From: Novosphingobium malaysiense
Lineage (GTDB): Bacteria; Pseudomonadota; Alphaproteobacteria; Sphingomonadales; Sphingomonadaceae
DNA: 64,000 nt
Assembly: GCF_000802225.1 (NCBI RefSeq)
Contig: NZ_JTDI01000002.1
Span: forward strand, 268,501 to 332,500
Direction of reading: 5' to 3'
Part shown: one piece after another, positions 1 to 9,530 of the stretch
Layout of the letters: every line of letters starts with the position of its first letter
Position numbering within the stretch: position 1 is the first letter of the stretch
Position numbers and translations under genes: made by a program
The notes under the pieces: model-generated
Databases searched by the model: none
What the model saw: only the letters and a program-made list of their open reading frames with translations
Told to the model about the DNA's origin: nothing

Positions 1-256
1 TGCCGAGGTCTCGCTCGAAATGCAGCGCAGCCGCTTGCTTCAGCCGTGAGGTGCCGCCCACCGGCGTGTACTTCGTCTGGCCGGCATCGAGCGCCGCCTT
101 GGCTGCCGCGACGACATGATCCGGCGTGGCGAAGTCGGGCTCTCCCACGGAAAGCGAAATGACGTCGCGCCCCTCTTCGCGAAGCTGGGTGGCGCGGTCG
201 GTCATCGCCGTCGTCTGCGAAGGGGCGATACGGGAAAGGGCAGTGGAAAGGTGCAT
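1..256 (-). CDS. Class I PLP aminotransferase, N-terminal part (cut by window edge)
   Basis: Only the first 85 codons are in the window; the rest lies before base 1. The peptide begins MHLSTALSRIAPSQTTAMTD and runs through a DVISLSVGEPDFATPDHV stretch and a KYTPVGG stretch. These are the N-terminal signatures of the aspartate/aromatic aminotransferase family (fold type I, PLP dependent); the catalytic lysine is outside the window. The ATG overlaps the TGA of the upstream pabB gene as TGATG, so the two are translationally coupled. Aspartate aminotransferase is the likely activity, but related enzymes share this N-terminus, so the exact substrate is inferred. Confidence 0.85.
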   Translation of the reverse strand, partial: MHLSTALSRIAPSQTTAMTDRATQLREEGRDVISLSVGEPDFATPDHVVAAAKAALDAGQTKYTPVGGTSRLKQAAALHFERDLG

Positions 257-2088
257 CAGGTCAGCAATCGGGCAGGCATGAGTCCGCGCAGCGCATTGCC
301 GATCAGGAAGCCGCCGGCAAGGTCTTCGAGTGTCAGCTCCGCTTCGACGGCGCGCCCTTCCTCGATCAGCGAACGGCGCAGCACGCCGGGCAGCAGGCCG
401 AGGTGCACTGGCGGCGTCAGCAGCTTGCCGTCGCGCTCGACGAAGAGGGTGGTGAAGCAGCCCTCGGTAACAAGGTCGTCGTCGCGCAGGAACAGCGCCT
501 CATGCGCCCCGGCGGCTTTCGCGGCGGCAAGGCCAGCATCGTAAAAGCCGCGGTCGCTGGTTTTGTGGGCGAGGCGCCAGTCGCCCGTATCGACCGGCAT
601 GCGCAGCACGGCGACTGTCGCGGGATCGGGCAGGGTTGCGGGCAATTCGGACAGTTCGAGTGCATAGGCGCCGCTACGCGAAGCCACGAGGCGCAGCTTC
701 GAGGGGTTCTCGGCATCGAAACACAGCGCCTGGATCGCGTTGCGCACGGCGTGCCGGTCGAATTCGAAGCCGAGCGCGGCGGCGCTGGCCTTGATCCGTT
801 CGAGATGCAGTTCGAGGAGCGCAATCCCCTCGTCGGGTGTGAAAAGCATGGTTTCGATGAGATCGAAACGCGCGGGGGAGGCTGGCTCTCCCGATTGGCG
901 TGCTTCCGACTCTCGCACGAAACCCCCTTTGATCAGACACTCCCGCCATTCGGGAAGCGCTTGCGAATCCGCGACAATGGCCGATCCCACCCCGAGGACC
1001 GCCCTGCCGCCACTATTGTCGCCGCCACCGTTCCTGTCGGAGGAGAGGCGAAGGGTGCGGATTGCCACATTAAACGCGGCATCGCCAGAGGGTTCGATAT
1101 AGCCGATCGACCCACAGTAGCTGCCGCGTGGCGTACCCTCGACCTGGGCAATCAATTCCATCGCGCGGATCTTCGGTGCGCCGGTAATCGAGCCGCAGGG
1201 AAAGAGCGCGCGCAGCACATCCACCGCGCCCTTGCCGGGCACCAGCGAGGCATGGACCGAAGAGACCATCTGGTGGATGGTCGGGTAGGTTTCGACGGCG
1301 AAGGGATTGTCCACCCGCACCGAGCCCGCCTCGGCCACGCGCGAGAGATCGTTGCGCATGAGATCGAGGATCATCAGGTTTTCGGCGCGGTCCTTTTCGC
1401 TCGTGGCGAGGTCTTCGCGGAAGCGCATGTCCTCGGCCTCGTCACGGCCACGCGGACGGGTGCCCTTCATCGGCTTTACCCACACCGAACGGTCGCGCAG
1501 CGAGAAGAACAGCTCAGGCGAGAAGCTCAGGTGCCAGTGGGTGCCGTCATGAACCATGCCGCCATAGCCCGCCGCCGCGCTCGGCCGGATCGCGGCGTAG
1601 AGCGCGAGCGGGTCTCCGGCCCACGACCCGGCGAGCGGGAAGGTCAGATTGGCCTGATAGATGTCGCCCGCTTCGATAGCGTCGTGGAGCGTGGCGAAGG
1701 CGCGCGCGTAGTCGCCGAGGTCGATCCGGGTTTCGAGCGGGCCTATCGACGGCGTTCCTGAGCCGGCGTGAGCGGCAAGCCAGCGGGGCATGTCCACCGC
1801 AGGGATGCGCTCGCAATCTTGAAAGGCACCGAACCAGACGAGTGGACCATCAATGGCTTCGGCGTTGAGCAATCCTGCCAATCGCGGTTCGAGGGCCAGT
1901 CCGGCCTCGTAGGCCATGTAGCCGGCAAGGTGATAGCCTTCGCGGGTGAGGCTCTCGATCCGTTCGAGCGCGGGCAGCACATCATCCGGCCGCATGGCGA
2001 CGACGATCTCCGCCAGCTTCCGGTAGAGCCGGGCATCGGCCGCTTTTTGTACGCGGGCGTCATCGAGGAGGACGAATGGCTCTGGCAT
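256..2088 (-). CDS. pabB: Aminodeoxychorismate synthase component I fused to 4-amino-4-deoxychorismate lyase
   Basis: A 610-residue fusion protein. Residues 1-395 are a chorismate-binding domain that makes 4-amino-4-deoxychorismate with ammonia from a PabA partner. Family motifs are SPELFF (about 190), KPMKGTRPRG (about 205), a DRAENLMI/RNDL block (about 232-247) and PCGSITGAPK (about 297). Lys208 in the PMKGT motif is the lysine that marks aminodeoxychorismate synthase; anthranilate synthases have alanine there. Residues from about 405 form a class IV aminotransferase-like domain (PabC), with a candidate PLP lysine at 509 in AHKTSDRGFYD; it releases pyruvate to give p-aminobenzoate for folate. 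PabB-PabC fusions are known in alphaproteobacteria. No PabA gene is seen nearby. The stop overlaps the next gene's start. Confidence 0.93.
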   Translation of the reverse strand: MPEPFVLLDDARVQKAADARLYRKLAEIVVAMRPDDVLPALERIESLTREGYHLAGYMAYEAGLALEPRLAGLLNAEAIDGPLVWFGAFQDCERIPAVDMPRWLAAHAGSGTPSIGPLETRIDLGDYARAFATLHDAIEAGDIYQANLTFPLAGSWAGDPLALYAAIRPSAAAGYGGMVHDGTHWHLSFSPELFFSLRDRSVWVKPMKGTRPRGRDEAEDMRFREDLATSEKDRAENLMILDLMRNDLSRVAEAGSVRVDNPFAVETYPTIHQMVSSVHASLVPGKGAVDVLRALFPCGSITGAPKIRAMELIAQVEGTPRGSYCGSIGYIEPSGDAAFNVAIRTLRLSSDRNGGGDNSGGRAVLGVGSAIVADSQALPEWRECLIKGGFVRESEARQSGEPASPARFDLIETMLFTPDEGIALLELHLERIKASAAALGFEFDRHAVRNAIQALCFDAENPSKLRLVASRSGAYALELSELPATLPDPATVAVLRMPVDTGDWRLAHKTSDRGFYDAGLAAAKAAGAHEALFLRDDDLVTEGCFTTLFVERDGKLLTPPVHLGLLPGVLRRSLIEEGRAVEAELTLEDLAGGFLIGNALRGLMPARLLT

Positions 2089-2217
2089 GTGGATCGGCTC
2101 TGGACAGGCCCTTTAGCCGCGCGGGATGCTGCTGGCAAAAACACTCTCGCGCTGGCGCCTTTGCGCCTCTATCAACGTTTGTGATCGGGTTTACGGCAAT
2201 AAAGCGATGGGTGGGCG

Positions 2218-3816
2218 ATGCGCGAGATTTTCCTGGGGCTGGGCGGCAATGGCGAGAAGCAGACTCTGCTGCTCGAAAGGGCCAACCGGCACGGGTTGAT
2301 CGCAGGCGCCACGGGCACCGGCAAGACGGTGACGCTCCAGACCATCGCCGAGCAATTCTCCGCCGCGGGTGTCCCCGTTTTCCTCGCCGACGTGAAGGGC
2401 GATCTGTCGGGCATCTCGATGGCGGGCAGCCCCACCTTCAAGAACGCCGACAAGCTGGAGGGACGCGCCAAGGAGATCGGCCTCACCGATTACGCCTATT
2501 CGGACAACCCGGCGGTGTTCTGGGATATCTACGGCGAGCAGGGCCATCCGGTGCGCACGACCATCTCGGAGATGGGGCCACTGCTGCTCGCGCGGCTGAT
2601 GGACCTCAACGACACGCAGGAAGGCGTGCTGAATATCGTCTTCCGCTTCGCCGACGAGCAGGGCCTGCTGCTGCTCGATCTCGAGGACCTGCAGTCGATG
2701 CTGGCGTACGCGGCCCAGAATGCGTCCGAGCTTTCGGCGAAATACGGCAATATCACCAAGGCCAGCGTCGGAGCTATCCAGCGCCAGTTGCTGTCGCTCG
2801 ACAGTCAGGGCGCGGCGCAGTTCTTCGGCGAGCCGGCGCTGGAGATCCAGGATTTCATCCAGTGCGATGAGCAGGGGCGCGGCTACATCAACGTGCTCGC
2901 CGCCCACAAGCTGATGCGCAGCCCCAAGCTCTATGCGACGTTCCTGCTCTGGCTGCTCTCCGAACTGTTCGAGGCGCTGCCCGAAGTCGGCGATCCGGAA
3001 AAGCCCAAGCTGGTGTTCTTCTTCGACGAGGCGCACCTGCTTTTCGACGATGCGCCGAAGGCGCTGCAGGACAAGGTGGAGCAGGTCGTTCGCCTGATCC
3101 GGTCCAAGGGCGTGGGCGTCTATTTCTGCTCGCAGAATCCCATCGACATTCCCGAGGACGTCGCCGGGCAGCTCGGCAACCGGGTGCAGCATGCGCTGCG
3201 CGCCTTCACGCCGCGCGACAAGAAAGCGATCAAGGCGGCGGCGGATACGTTCCGCATCAATCCGAGCCTCGACGTCGAACAGGCGATCACCGAACTCAAG
3301 GTGGGCGAAGCGCTGGTTTCCACGCTCGATGAAGATGGCGCACCCGGTGTGGTCGAACGCACGCTGATCGCACCGCCGCGTTCGCGTCTGGGGCCGGTTA
3401 CGGCCAAGGAACGCGCGATCATCCAGTCGATCAGCCCTTGCGAGGGCAAGTACGACACCCGCGTCGACCGCGAAAGCGCCGAGGAAGTGCTCGCCGCCAA
3501 GGCCGCCGATGCCGCCGCAACGGCGGAGGAAGTCGCCGAGAAAGGCGAGGAGGAAGTTCGCAAGCGGGAACGCAAGCACCCCAGCCTGTGGGACGGGCTC
3601 GGCGGCAAAGTCGCCAAGGCTGCAGCAGGCGCGGCAGCGGCCAGTGCCGGGTCGATCCTGGCGCAGACGCTGCAGGGCAAGAAGAGCCGCGCCAATCCAA
3701 GCGCGTCCGCGGCCAGCGCCGCTGCCGGCACCATCGGCAACACGATCGGCCGGGCCATTGGCGTGCCCGGTCTCGGCCGCTTCGCCCGCAATCTCATCGG
3801 GGGGCTGATGCGCTAG
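2218..3816 (+). CDS. HerA-like helicase/ATPase of the DUF853 (YjgR) family
   Basis: A 532-residue cytoplasmic P-loop ATPase. A Walker A motif, GATGTGKT, lies near residue 30, and a Walker B-type [10 protein letters not shown] lies near residue 266. An SQNP motif follows at about 304, as in the FtsK/HerA superfamily. The last 130 residues are rich in Ala, Glu and Lys, with Gly/Ala-rich tracts, and match no catalytic motif I recognise. The family (DUF853, E. coli YjgR) is widespread but its cellular role is not settled; a DNA-translocase-like activity is inferred from the fold. It is divergent from pabB with 129 bases between the starts, and its stop is 4 bases before the next gene, so both are probably cotranscribed. 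Confidence 0.88.
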   Translation: MREIFLGLGGNGEKQTLLLERANRHGLIAGATGTGKTVTLQTIAEQFSAAGVPVFLADVKGDLSGISMAGSPTFKNADKLEGRAKEIGLTDYAYSDNPAVFWDIYGEQGHPVRTTISEMGPLLLARLMDLNDTQEGVLNIVFRFADEQGLLLLDLEDLQSMLAYAAQNASELSAKYGNITKASVGAIQRQLLSLDSQGAAQFFGEPALEIQDFIQCDEQGRGYINVLAAHKLMRSPKLYATFLLWLLSELFEALPEVGDPEKPKLVFFFDEAHLLFDDAPKALQDKVEQVVRLIRSKGVGVYFCSQNPIDIPEDVAGQLGNRVQHALRAFTPRDKKAIKAAADTFRINPSLDVEQAITELKVGEALVSTLDEDGAPGVVERTLIAPPRSRLGPVTAKERAIIQSISPCEGKYDTRVDRESAEEVLAAKAADAAATAEEVAEKGEEEVRKRERKHPSLWDGLGGKVAKAAAGAAAASAGSILAQTLQGKKSRANPSASAASAAAGTIGNTIGRAIGVPGLGRFARNLIGGLMR

Positions 3817-3820
3817 GCGG

Positions 3821-6505
3821 ATGGGCTCACTCGGCCGCTTCATTCTATTCGCTTTGCTGATTGCGACGCTTCCCGGCTCTCTCCGGGCACAGGAGATACC
3901 GGAGGCGGAAACTGCGCCCACGGCGGAAATCACGGTTTCTTCCGACAGGCAGATGCCCTTGGGCCAACTCGGTCGCAAGGCTGTGCCCCAGTCCTATCGT
4001 CTCGATCTGACGGTTGATCCGGCCGCAGCCCGATTTTCCGGTCATGTCGAAATCGATGTTGTCCTGGCCGAGCCAACGGACGCCATTTACTTGCACGGAC
4101 GTGGGCTTTCGGTCTCCCGTGCCGTGGCGGTCGCCGCGGGGCGGACGGTACCGGCGCATTGGCTCCAGCGCGATCCCTCCGGTGTGGTTCGGCTTGCTTT
4201 CGAAGAGCGCCTGCCTGCGGGCGAGGCGACGCTTGTCTTCGATTACGACGCTGCTTTCGCCGATAGCCCCACCGGCATGTTCCACCTCGAAGTCGACCAC
4301 GAATGGTACAGCTGGACCCAGTTTCAGTCGATCGACGCCCGTGCTGCATTCCCGAGCTTCGACGATCCCGGCTTCAAGACGCCGTTTTCGATAACCTTGC
4401 GGACGCCGCCGGGGCTGACTGCGATCAGCAATGCTGCCGAGCTGGGGACGCCCAGGCGAGAAGGGGGACTTGCCGTACACCGGTTCGCACCCACGCTGCC
4501 GCTGCCAACCTATCTCGTCGCGATGATGGTGGGGCCTTTCGCCCGTCTCGAAGGGCAGGTGCCGCCGAACGCGCTGCGCCCTTCCGCCCTGCCGGTGCGC
4601 ATCGACTCCACGCGGCAGAACGCGGAGCGGCTGGACTTTGCGCTGCAGGGCACGAAGCAGATTGTCGGGCTATTGGAAAACTACTTCGGTGAACCCTTTC
4701 CCTTTCCCAAGCTCGACCAGGTGACCACGCCGATCCTGCCGGGCGCGATGGAGAACGCCGGTGCCGATCTCTATCGCGACGATATCCTCGTCCTCGATGA
4801 ACGCTCTCCGGTGGTGCAGCAGCGCGACTTCGGCATGATCGTGGCCCACGAACTCGGCCACCAGTGGTTCGGCGATCTCGTGACGCCGCAATGGTGGGAC
4901 GACATCTGGCTCAACGAGGCCTTTGCCAACTGGATCGGCTACCGGATCGGTGACGCCTGGCGGCCCGACCTTGGCATCATGGGCGATGCGCTGAGCGAGG
5001 GCTACCAGGCCATGGAGACCGACGCGCTGCTGGCCGGGCGCCCGGTCCGCCAGGAAATAGCTGCGAATTCCCAGATCGATTCGGCCTTCGATTCGATTAC
5101 TTACGGAAAGGGCGGGCACATCGTCGGCATGATTGCGGCGTGGCTGGGGGACGAGAAATTCCGCGAGGGCGTGCGGCGCTACATTTCCGCCCACCGCTTC
5201 GGGTCAGCCACGAGCGACGATTTCTTCGCTGCCCTGGCCGACGTCGCCGGCGATCCCCGGCTAGTGCCGGCCATGCGCAGCTTTGTGGAACAGCAGGGTG
5301 TGCCGCTGCTTGCGATGCGGCAGCAAGGCGACAAGGTGACGGTCACCCAGCTGCGATACACCACCGCGGGGGTGGCTCCACCGGATTCGCAGTGGGTGAT
5401 CCCCCTGTGCTTTCGCCGCGGCGAGACGCGGCGGTGCTTCATGATGGACCAGCGTACGGAAGCCTTCGTCATCGATGGGCACGGGGCCGTTTTTCCGAAC
5501 GCAGGAGGAACCGGGTACTACCGTTTCGAACTGACGGCGCGGCATTGGGACGAACTGATTGCAAACGCCGATGCCCTGCCCGGCGGCGAGGCGCAGGCCC
5601 TGGTCGATTCGCTATGGGCATCGGTCCGCGCGGGCCGCGGCACCATCGGGGAAATGGGTCGGCTTGCGCACAAGCTGATCCGGCACCCTGATCCGCACGC
5701 CGCCGATGCCGCCGACGAGGCGCTCAGCCAGATGGTGCGCGAAGGCATTGTCGGGTCGCAGGGACGACGAAGCTTCCGCCTTTTCCGCGAGCATCTCTAC
5801 ATGCGCCTGCTGAAACGGTACGGCTTCGATCCCCGCACCGGGGTCTATGCCCAGGAGAATCCGGCCCGAACGCAGCGACGCGTGCAGATCGTGTCGGCCC
5901 TGATCGGCACGGGTCGCGGCCGCAAGCTGCGCAAGCAGATGAGTGATGCCGCTGTCGCTTATCTTGCGGGGGACAAGGCCGCGCTCGATCCCACCTGGTT
6001 CGATCATGCACTCGACCTCTATCTGTTCGAAAGAGACGAGGCGGCGGCCCGCGGTCTCGTCGAAAAGGCGCTCGCATCGGAGGATCCCGTCTTTCGTCCG
6101 GCCGCGCTTGCTGCTGCCGCGCGGACCGGAGACAAGGCCATGGCGCAATGGCTGCTCGCGCTAGACGATCCGCGCCTGCGCGAGAGTGAAAAGCGGGAAT
6201 TCCTGGACGGCATCATGGCGCGCAAGGCGACGCGCGAATTCGGCTACGACTGGGCCGTCTCCCATGTCGACGACCTGCTGGCGAGCAGTGATGGCCAATT
6301 CTTTGCCGCGCGCTTGCCGCAGGCGCTGGGCCGTTTCTGTTCGGTCGCCTGGGCGAACCGCATCGCGCGGGACTTCACGGACAAACTTGCGGGCACTCCG
6401 GGTGCCCTGGAGCTTTATCGCGCGATCGAGAGGGTGCGGAACTGCGGGCTGCTCGACGACATGATGGGCACGCAGATCGATGAGGAGTTCGTGAAGCTGC
6501 GCTAG
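3821..6505 (+). CDS. M1 family zinc metallo-aminopeptidase, exported
   Basis: An 894-residue enzyme that removes N-terminal residues from peptides. A signal peptide covers about residues 1-23 (hydrophobic FILFALLIATL ending LRAQ), so it is probably periplasmic or anchored outside the cytoplasm. The exopeptidase motif GAMENAG is at about 307. The zinc site HELGHQWFGD at about 343 is followed by NEAFA, giving HExxH-x18-E. A likely catalytic Tyr lies in TYGKGG near 427. The long C-terminal helical region (from about 560) is typical of ERAP/PepN-type members. The gene follows the DUF853 ATPase by 4 bases and converges with the histidine kinase gene, with a gap of 10 bases. Confidence 0.92.
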   Translation: MGSLGRFILFALLIATLPGSLRAQEIPEAETAPTAEITVSSDRQMPLGQLGRKAVPQSYRLDLTVDPAAARFSGHVEIDVVLAEPTDAIYLHGRGLSVSRAVAVAAGRTVPAHWLQRDPSGVVRLAFEERLPAGEATLVFDYDAAFADSPTGMFHLEVDHEWYSWTQFQSIDARAAFPSFDDPGFKTPFSITLRTPPGLTAISNAAELGTPRREGGLAVHRFAPTLPLPTYLVAMMVGPFARLEGQVPPNALRPSALPVRIDSTRQNAERLDFALQGTKQIVGLLENYFGEPFPFPKLDQVTTPILPGAMENAGADLYRDDILVLDERSPVVQQRDFGMIVAHELGHQWFGDLVTPQWWDDIWLNEAFANWIGYRIGDAWRPDLGIMGDALSEGYQAMETDALLAGRPVRQEIAANSQIDSAFDSITYGKGGHIVGMIAAWLGDEKFREGVRRYISAHRFGSATSDDFFAALADVAGDPRLVPAMRSFVEQQGVPLLAMRQQGDKVTVTQLRYTTAGVAPPDSQWVIPLCFRRGETRRCFMMDQRTEAFVIDGHGAVFPNAGGTGYYRFELTARHWDELIANADALPGGEAQALVDSLWASVRAGRGTIGEMGRLAHKLIRHPDPHAADAADEALSQMVREGIVGSQGRRSFRLFREHLYMRLLKRYGFDPRTGVYAQENPARTQRRVQIVSALIGTGRGRKLRKQMSDAAVAYLAGDKAALDPTWFDHALDLYLFERDEAAARGLVEKALASEDPVFRPAALAAAARTGDKAMAQWLLALDDPRLRESEKREFLDGIMARKATREFGYDWAVSHVDDLLASSDGQFFAARLPQALGRFCSVAWANRIARDFTDKLAGTPGALELYRAIERVRNCGLLDDMMGTQIDEEFVKLR

Positions 6506-6515
6506 TGGCGGGAAG

Positions 6516-7937
6516 CTATTGGACAGGGAGTTCGAGGCGCGCGGTCAGCCCCTCGATTTCGCCGCTCGCCGAACGCCTGTTGGTCAATTTCAGCGCGCCG
6601 CCGTGCTGGTCGGCGATTGCACGTGCAAGGGCCAGACCCAGTCCGGCGCCGCCCGTTGCCGAGTTTCGCGAGGGATCGCCGCGGGTGAAGGCGTCCATCA
6701 TGTCGTCGATGGCATCTTCGGGTATGCCGGGTCCATCGTCTTCGATGAGGATCACGGCCCTTTCGCCTTCGCGCAACAGCGAGACACGGGCCTGTTGTCC
6801 GTAGCGCAAGGCGTTGCCGATCAGGTTGCGCAGCGCGCGCCGCAGCCAGGTCGGACGGAGTTCGAGAACGATCCGCACGGTTTCGCCCAGTTCCACCGGG
6901 TCGCCCATGTCCTCGTATTCCTCGACCACGGAGGCGACGAGCGCGGAAAGTTCTGTTCGTTCACGCGGATCGCTCGGGCGGCCGACCCTGGCAAGCGACA
7001 GAATATCGTCGAGCGTACGCACGATGTCCTCGATCGTGCCGGCCATGCGCGCGCGTTCGGTATCGTCCTCGACCGATTCGATGCGGACCCGCAGCGCCGC
7101 CAGCGGGGTCTTGAGATCGTGGCCGATGGCGCCGAGCATCACGTCCTTCTCGTCGAGCATGGCTGCAATCCGCGCCTCCATGGCATTGTGCGCGACGACC
7201 AGCCTGCGCATGTCCTCGGGGCCGGAGGGTTCGAGTTGCCCGTCGGCGCCGGGTGTGGCCGCGAATCGTTCGACGCGTCGCGTCAGGGCGGCGAGGGGTC
7301 GGGTGATCCGGCGCAGGATCAAGGCCACCGCGCCGACCAGGACCGCATAGATCAGCAAGGTCTGCAGGATCAGCGGAACCAGCAGGATATGGGCCGCTCG
7401 CGGTGAGCGCACGCGCGCCACGAGCCAGTCCGACCCGCTTTGCGGACGTACGCCGACGACCAGCAAGTGGCCGTCCATCATGTCCCTGACCTCGTGTTCG
7501 TCCATCCGCCGCGCCGCCGCCACGCGCAGCGCGCCGTTGCGGGCAATCGGATCGCCTCCGATCGAGCGGTGGACGACGACGATTTCCGAATTGGGGAAAT
7601 TCTGGTCTTGAAGGATGTCTTGCAGCCGCGCCTCTGCACGAACGTCCCGCCGTTCGTCGTCGTCCACCGGCGAGCGGGTGCTGAATTCCAGCGGGAACGC
7701 GCGCGGTGGCGGATTGCCGATGGGGCCGCGGGGATGCCGGTCACGGCGGGCGAAGGAGCGCGGGCCGCGCGTGTCGGCGATCAGCCGGAAGGCGGCCACG
7801 TTGAGCATGCCGGTCTCGTAGGCTTCGCGCTGCGCCCGGTAGACGAGAAACGAGCCCAAGCCCTGCACCAGCAGTAGCGCTACCGCCATCGCCAGAAGCA
7901 TCTGGCCCATCAGACTACGAGGCTGCGGTATTCTCAT
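6516..7937 (-). CDS. Sensor histidine kinase, EnvZ-like
   Basis: A 473-residue membrane kinase. A first TM helix (about 12-32) and a second (about 190-212) bracket a periplasmic sensor domain of about 150 residues rich in Arg, Asp and Pro. A HAMP segment (RRITRPLAALTRRVERF) follows. The phosphoacceptor His is in GHDLKTPLAAL near residue 272, and the ATPase domain carries N (LRNLIGNALRYG), G1 (DDGPGIP) and G2 (GAGLGLALA) boxes. The chosen ATG overlaps the response-regulator stop as ATGA; upstream in-frame codons only read antisense to nothing and through the regulator gene in another frame. The signal sensed is unknown; the EF-hand protein in the same operon makes divalent cations a reasonable guess. 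Confidence 0.93.
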   Translation of the reverse strand: MRIPQPRSLMGQMLLAMAVALLLVQGLGSFLVYRAQREAYETGMLNVAAFRLIADTRGPRSFARRDRHPRGPIGNPPPRAFPLEFSTRSPVDDDERRDVRAEARLQDILQDQNFPNSEIVVVHRSIGGDPIARNGALRVAAARRMDEHEVRDMMDGHLLVVGVRPQSGSDWLVARVRSPRAAHILLVPLILQTLLIYAVLVGAVALILRRITRPLAALTRRVERFAATPGADGQLEPSGPEDMRRLVVAHNAMEARIAAMLDEKDVMLGAIGHDLKTPLAALRVRIESVEDDTERARMAGTIEDIVRTLDDILSLARVGRPSDPRERTELSALVASVVEEYEDMGDPVELGETVRIVLELRPTWLRRALRNLIGNALRYGQQARVSLLREGERAVILIEDDGPGIPEDAIDDMMDAFTRGDPSRNSATGGAGLGLALARAIADQHGGALKLTNRRSASGEIEGLTARLELPVQ

Positions 7938-8668
7938 TCCGCGGCAATCGGGATCCGCCTGACTTCGGTGGCGAGCATATAGCCACCGCCCCAGACCGTC
8001 TGGATCAGTTGCGGGTTGCGGCTGTCCGCCTCGATCTTGCGACGCAGACGGCTGACCTGGTTGTCTACCGCGCGGTCGAACAGATGGGCTTCGCGGCCCT
8101 GCACCATGTCGAGCAGGCGATCGCGGTTCAGCACCTGCCGCGGGTGCTCGAGAAACGCCATGAGCAACCTGAACTCGACCGAGGAAATGGCGACGACGGC
8201 GCCTTCCGGATCGGTCAACCGGCGCTTGAGCGGATCGAGTTGCCAGCCTTCGAACTCGAAGGCCTCGTTCTCGACCGCAGGCACCGAATTTCGAGAGGCG
8301 CGCCGCAACACGCTGCGGATACGCGCGACCAGTTCGCGTGGTTCGAAAGGTTTGACGACATAGTCGTCGGCGCCGATCTCGAGGCCGACGATGCGGTCGG
8401 TCGCTTCGCCGCGGGCGGTAAGGAAGATCACCGGGAGATCCTGCGCTTCCACCAGATGGCGGCATAGCGAAAGTCCGTCCTCGCCGGGCATCATGATGTC
8501 GAGAAGCACGAGGTCGGGCGTGGCCTCTCGCAGGCGGCTGCGTGCTTCTGCAGCGCTGGCTGCCTGGGTCACGGTAAACCCCTGGCGCGAGAGGTACTCG
8601 GCCAGGGGCTCACGCAGGGCTGCTTCGTCGTCGACGAGAAGCACCTTCGGGGGCGCGGTATCATTCAT
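7934..8668 (-). CDS. OmpR/PhoB-family response regulator
   Basis: A 244-residue two-domain regulator. The receiver domain (about 8-120) has the acidic pair in LVDDE, the phospho-acceptor Asp57 in LLDIMMPGEDG, and the conserved Thr and Lys in FLTARG and DYVVKPF. A winged-helix DNA-binding domain follows (about 140-235). It is the partner of the histidine kinase gene, whose ATG overlaps this stop by 4 bases. The EF-hand gene ends 25 bases before its start, so the three form one unit. OmpR-type regulators bind tandem direct repeats about 10 bp apart; such repeats occur upstream of the EF-hand gene at 9466-9481. Confidence 0.95.
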   Translation of the reverse strand: MNDTAPPKVLLVDDEAALREPLAEYLSRQGFTVTQAASAAEARSRLREATPDLVLLDIMMPGEDGLSLCRHLVEAQDLPVIFLTARGEATDRIVGLEIGADDYVVKPFEPRELVARIRSVLRRASRNSVPAVENEAFEFEGWQLDPLKRRLTDPEGAVVAISSVEFRLLMAFLEHPRQVLNRDRLLDMVQGREAHLFDRAVDNQVSRLRRKIEADSRNPQLIQTVWGGGYMLATEVRRIPIAAE

Positions 8669-8693
8669 TCAGCGTAGTCTCCGCGCCAGCCGA

Positions 8694-9338
8694 TCACTTG
8701 TTGCTGTCGGCCTTCCTGGCCTGCCACTGAGCCTTCATCTTCGCGTGAGCAGCCTGGCGTTCGGCCTGGGTGATCGTGCCGTCGTTGTCGGTATCGACCA
8801 TCGCGAAGTGCTTTTCGGCAGCGGCATCGAACTCGGCCTTGCTCACGGCACCGTCGTTGTTGGTATCCGCCATCTTGGCCATCCGCATCATGCCGCCGTG
8901 GCGGCCGTGATGACCATGGTGACGCTTGCCGTGCCAGCCTTTCCCATCACCGTCGGCGCCGCGCATGCCCGGTCCTTGCGGACCGTCCATTCCGGGGCCG
9001 CCCATGCCGCGACCATGAGGCGACATGGCCATGAACTCGTCGCGAGAAATCGAACCGTCATTGTCGGTATCGAGCATGGCGAACATTTCGGCGCGGCGTG
9101 CCTCGTGACGTGCCTGCCGGTCGGCCTGGTCCAGCTTGCCGTCATTGTTGACGTCCATGCGGGTGAACATGGCATCGCTGGCCTGCTTGGCCTCGGCGCG
9201 AGTGACCGTGCCGTTGCCGTCCATGTCCATCATGGGGCCGCCGCCGCGACCGGGCTGGGCGTAGGCGATGCCGCCTATCGACAGCGCAGCGACCGAGAGG
9301 CCGAGCGTCAGTTTTGTCATTGCAGTCTTCATTTTCAT
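8694..9338 (-). CDS. Exported EF-hand calcium-binding protein
   Basis: With the ATG at 9338 (preceded by GGGAGCAGAG) the protein is 214 residues. The sequence opens MKMKTAMTKLTLGLSVAALS and ends its signal peptide near AYAQ, so it is exported. Five EF-hand loops of the form DxDxDGxxxxxE/D can be read: DMDGNGTVTRAE, DVNNDGKLDQAD, DTDNDGSISRDE, DTNNDGAVSKAE and DTDNDGTITQAE. A Gly/His/Met-rich linker of about 45 residues between the third and fourth may add another metal site. It is the first gene of the operon with the two-component system, which suggests that it is a target of, or an accessory to, that sensor. An earlier in-frame start at 9476 is unlikely because the extension has no signal character. 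Confidence 0.9.
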   Translation of the reverse strand: MKMKTAMTKLTLGLSVAALSIGGIAYAQPGRGGGPMMDMDGNGTVTRAEAKQASDAMFTRMDVNNDGKLDQADRQARHEARRAEMFAMLDTDNDGSISRDEFMAMSPHGRGMGGPGMDGPQGPGMRGADGDGKGWHGKRHHGHHGRHGGMMRMAKMADTNNDGAVSKAEFDAAAEKHFAMVDTDNDGTITQAERQAAHAKMKAQWQARKADSNK

Positions 9339-9465
9339 CTCTGCTCCCAAGGGAAAAGGATGAGAACCGCCGGGCTGGGGAAGGGAGGGGGAAGAAATGC
9401 CCCGCGGCTCTCTGTCTCCTCTTCTATTTAGGTGTTGTCGCGCAGATATGCCGTGTGTCGGCATT

Positions 9466-9481
9466 ATTGTCGCCAATTGTC
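9466..9481. promoter_or_regulatory. Candidate response-regulator binding site (tandem direct repeat)
   Basis: Two exact copies of ATTGTC start at 9466 and 9476, one helical turn apart; looser TGTCG copies lie at 9436-9440 and 9456-9460. The site is about 130 bases upstream of the EF-hand/two-component operon start. Spacing of about 10 bp in direct orientation is what OmpR/PhoB-family regulators bind, so autoregulation is a reasonable inference. No strong -10/-35 pair was identified with confidence. Confidence 0.35.
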
Positions 9482-9530
9482 ACAATTCGGCGTGTCCATT
9501 CATCGGCGTGCAACAAGCATTAACCGTCGT

